Shown piece after piece: positions 6,360-7,209 of a DNA stretch of 7,209 bases. Source of the DNA: Legionellaceae bacterium (lineage in GTDB: Bacteria > Pseudomonadota > Gammaproteobacteria > Legionellales > Legionellaceae); the NCBI GenBank assembly GCA_947470005.1, contig CANISA010000078.1, positions 1 to 7,209 of the forward strand. Direction: 5' to 3'. The notes under the pieces were generated by a model. The model was not told where the DNA came from. It saw only the letters and a list, made by a program, of their open reading frames with translations, and did no database searches. Within the stretch, counting starts at the first letter, position 1; every line of letters begins with the position of its first letter. Made by a program: the position numbers and the translations under genes.

Positions 6360-7209
6360 ATGACGATCTTAAAAAAATCGCTTCATCGTCTTCATGCTTC
6401 GTTAATCAAGCAAACGTTGGAGTCCAGTCAGCAGATTAGTTTGTTTGCTTGGGTCATGTTGATTAACTTCCCGCTCTTTGGTTTTCTTTGGTCGATTGAA
6501 AACAAGCTGACCGTGGATGAGTGGGTGTTGCGCTCCATCGCGACCGCATTGTGTGGTCTGTTGGCATCGAATCGCTGGTGGTCTTCGTCCATGTTACGCG
6601 GATGGTTACCCTGGCTATGGTACGTCACCTTGCTGTTTTGTTTACCACTCTTTTTTTCTTATGCGGTGCTTCTTCACCATGGTTCGACGATTTGGTTGAT
6701 GAATTGTGTCTCCGCTGTTTTTTTTCTGTTGCTGCTGACGCGTGTACTGGATGCACTGGTCTTGATGGCCTTAGGCCTCGTCATCGCGTTCGTTGGTTAC
6801 GTCTACGGGGCAGAGCATGCCATGCTCTACCGGCCAGGCAATATTTCTATATTAGGTCTTACCATAACCTTTTTGGCAGCAATTATTATAGGTGCCTTGT
6901 TTGCAAGGGACAGGGAGTTGATTCAGGCGAGTCGAATCTCAGGGATGCGGCTTTTTGCAGGTAGCTTGGCTCATGATCTACGCACATCGTTTGCAAGTAT
7001 CCATTTGCAAGCCCATCTGCAAGCGCTCCTGATTGATAAACTCAAAAATCCTGATCTCCAAGTAGATTTAAGAAAAAGTTTAAACAAAATCATCCGTGGA
7101 ATTGAAATGGGGAACCAGTTAATTAGCATGCAATTGAACAATATTCAGCAAGAGAAATTTGATACGCAAGCGTTTAGCATCTGTTCAATGAATGCCTTAC
7201 TGGATAAAA
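6360..7209 (+). CDS. CqsS/LqsS-like membrane sensor histidine kinase, 5' part
   Basis: The frame starting at ATG 6360 stays open for 283 codons to the window edge, so the 3' end is missing. About six hydrophobic segments are visible (roughly 26-44, 56-70, 83-105, 110-127, 132-150, 162-182), all with short loops and no large periplasmic domain. A short linker then leads to the dimerisation/phosphotransfer helix with the H-box AHDLRTSF, His205 being the likely phosphorylated residue. The acidic residue after His and the Thr four later are kept, so kinase and phosphatase chemistry look possible; the usual Pro of the HELRTP box is Ser. The topology, the H-box position near residue 200 and the CLPLFFSYAVLL...GSTIWLMN segment (94-115) recall CqsS of Vibrio and LqsS of Legionella, which sense alpha-hydroxyketone autoinducers. 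The ATPase domain and any receiver domain lie beyond the window. Family assignment is by eye from memory and is a moderate-confidence inference; sensor kinase as such is secure. Confidence 0.85.
   Translation, partial: MTILKKSLHRLHASLIKQTLESSQQISLFAWVMLINFPLFGFLWSIENKLTVDEWVLRSIATALCGLLASNRWWSSSMLRGWLPWLWYVTLLFCLPLFFSYAVLLHHGSTIWLMNCVSAVFFLLLLTRVLDALVLMALGLVIAFVGYVYGAEHAMLYRPGNISILGLTITFLAAIIIGALFARDRELIQASRISGMRLFAGSLAHDLRTSFASIHLQAHLQALLIDKLKNPDLQVDLRKSLNKIIRGIEMGNQLISMQLNNIQQEKFDTQAFSICSMNALLDK

Noticed and set aside
6347..6439. Alternative ATG for the kinase 3 bases after the methyltransferase stop
   Set aside because: It is in another frame and closes after 30 codons.
6717..6724. T-run in the kinase gene as a possible frameshift or slippage site
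   Set aside because: The frame before and after the run is continuous in the same reading frame and encodes a sensible transmembrane helix, so no frameshift is needed.
6521..6964. 147-codon + strand frame inside the kinase region
   Set aside because: It is out of frame with the sensor kinase reading frame from 6360, which stays open to the edge and encodes the membrane segments and the H-box; its own product has no recognisable features.

Overview
The window reads as a bacterial chromosome segment from a gammaproteobacterium. The order rodZ-like / hisS / yfgM / bamB / der, all on the + strand with overlaps or gaps of at most a few bases, is the conserved gammaproteobacterial hisS-bamB-der neighbourhood. 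Base composition is fairly balanced, slightly AT-rich by eye. A short RodZ-like protein together with a CqsS/LqsS-type sensor kinase after der would fit a Legionella-like lineage. That placement is inference; the sequence shown does not prove it.

Layout. Positions 1-427 hold no secure gene: there is a perfect 16-bp palindrome at the left edge, one doubtful small reading frame (155-355), and a near-consensus sigma-70 promoter (TTGGCA, 17 bp, TATAAT) ending just before the first gene. Positions 449-5483 are a tight five-gene operon: a short RodZ-like membrane-anchored HTH protein, histidyl-tRNA synthetase, the YfgM TPR-like inner-membrane protein, the outer-membrane assembly lipoprotein BamB, and the double GTPase Der. 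The ispG gene that lies between rodZ and hisS in E. coli is absent here, and rodZ and hisS overlap by 8 bases.

After a 42-base gap with no evident terminator come two accessory genes: a class I SAM-dependent methyltransferase (5526-6344) and, 15 bases later, the first 283 codons of a membrane sensor histidine kinase (6360 to the window end). The kinase has about six transmembrane segments, then an H-box (AHDLRTSF), and resembles the CqsS/LqsS family that senses alpha-hydroxyketone signals. Its catalytic domain and anything beyond are outside the window.

The first five genes serve core functions: cell shape, translation, envelope protein quality control and assembly, and ribosome maturation. 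The methyltransferase-kinase pair is the least ordinary part. It may be a signalling module riding on, or placed behind, the housekeeping operon, but only the sequence to the right of this window can show whether a receiver domain, response regulator or autoinducer synthase belongs to it.
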